From Dromiciops gliroides (Eukaryota > Chordata > Mammalia > Microbiotheria > Microbiotheriidae), in NCBI RefSeq assembly GCF_019393635.1, contig NC_057866.1:227567359-227631358 (forward strand): DNA of 64,000 nucleotides, read 5' to 3'. Position 1 is the first letter of the stretch. Every line of letters begins with the position of its first letter. The notes beneath the pieces were generated by a model. It worked only from the letters and a program-made list of their open reading frames with translations, was not told the origin of the DNA and did not search any database. This document shows, piece after piece, positions 63,769-64,000 of this stretch. Made by a program: the position numbers and the translations under genes.

Positions 63769-63984
63769 CAGCAGTTCTCAAACTTTTTGATCTCAGGATC
63801 CTTTTGAATTCTTAAAAATTATTGAATGTCCTTCTCCTCACCAATATAATTTATATTTATTGATATTTACCATATTAAATATTTTAATATCATTTAATAA
63901 TGAAAATAGTATTCATTGCAAGGACACCCTGAAAGGGTGGAAGGAACCCTCAGGGGTTCCTAGACCACATCTTGAGAACTACTG
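63769..63984. mobile_element. hAT-like MITE (non-autonomous DNA transposon)
   Basis: Terminal inverted repeats CAGCAGTTCTCAA and TTGAGAACTACTG (12 of 13 positions pair) bound 216 bp with no coding capacity. The flanks TACTATAC and AACTATAT match at 6 of 8 positions, consistent with the 8-bp target duplication of hAT elements. The TCTCAAACTTTTTGATCTCA start resembles old mammalian Charlie-type MITEs. Confidence 0.72.
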
Positions 63985-64000
63985 AACTATATACCATGTT

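Overview
This is a piece of a marsupial nuclear genome. The evidence is the dense carpet of tRNA-derived CORE-SINEs of the marsupial type (sharing 'GGCAGCTAGGTGGCACAGTG', 'GACCTGAGTTCAAAT' and 'GTGACTTGCCCAGGGTCACA'), marsupial-type L1 and ORF1-only 'half-L1' (HAL1) elements, and one ordinary spliced vertebrate gene. Many SINE copies are very similar to each other, which fits an Australian (e.g. dasyurid-like) marsupial. The species cannot be fixed from the sequence. There are no prokaryotic or viral operons, CRISPR arrays or plasmid features.

The only functional protein gene I can support is ETNPPL (AGXT2L1, ethanolamine-phosphate phospho-lyase) on the + strand. Thirteen coding exons run from the ATG at 2311 to the TGA at 28337-28339, with an inferred promoter near 1985-2085 and polyadenylation signals at 28698 and 28732. 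It encodes a class III, PLP-dependent enzyme of about 487 residues. The catalytic lysine falls at residue 278 and the pyridine-nitrogen aspartate at residue 246. All introns are GT-AG. Exons 1, 4-11 and 13 read cleanly. Exons 2 and 3 together carry five single-base indels within about 390 bp, which look more like consensus errors than a dead gene. The exon 12/13 junction is the least certain part of the model.

Layout: 1-2000 is intergenic sequence with SINE and MIR copies. From 2000 to 28750 lies ETNPPL. Its intron 3 (10.3 kb) is filled by a nested stack: an old antisense L1 interrupted by an LTR fragment, SINEs, a sense L1 tail and an antisense HAL1. Intron 5 holds a solo LTR and intron 6 a TSD-bounded HAL1 internal fragment. 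From 28750 to 64000 is intergenic and built almost wholly of retroelements: SINEs, L1 3' ends, an L1 ORF2 piece, two 5'-end-only L1/HAL1 pieces, two more HAL1 copies (43.8-46.5 kb and 56.2-59.1 kb), a ~1.06 kb solo LTR (30.5-31.5 kb), an inverted LTR pair (50.1-51.7 kb), an antisense RPL24 processed pseudogene (48.95-49.4 kb), L2/MIR relics, and a hAT-like MITE at the right edge. Some 0.4-1.8 kb stretches have no recognisable content and are listed as such.

I found no new gene system. The observations most worth checking are the clustered indels in ETNPPL exons 2-3, the SINE-derived segment shared by all three HAL1 copies, the HAL1 internal fragment with a 13-bp target-site duplication but no poly-A, and the inverted LTR pair. 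Repeat boundaries are by eye and good to roughly ±10-30 bp unless a duplication fixes them.
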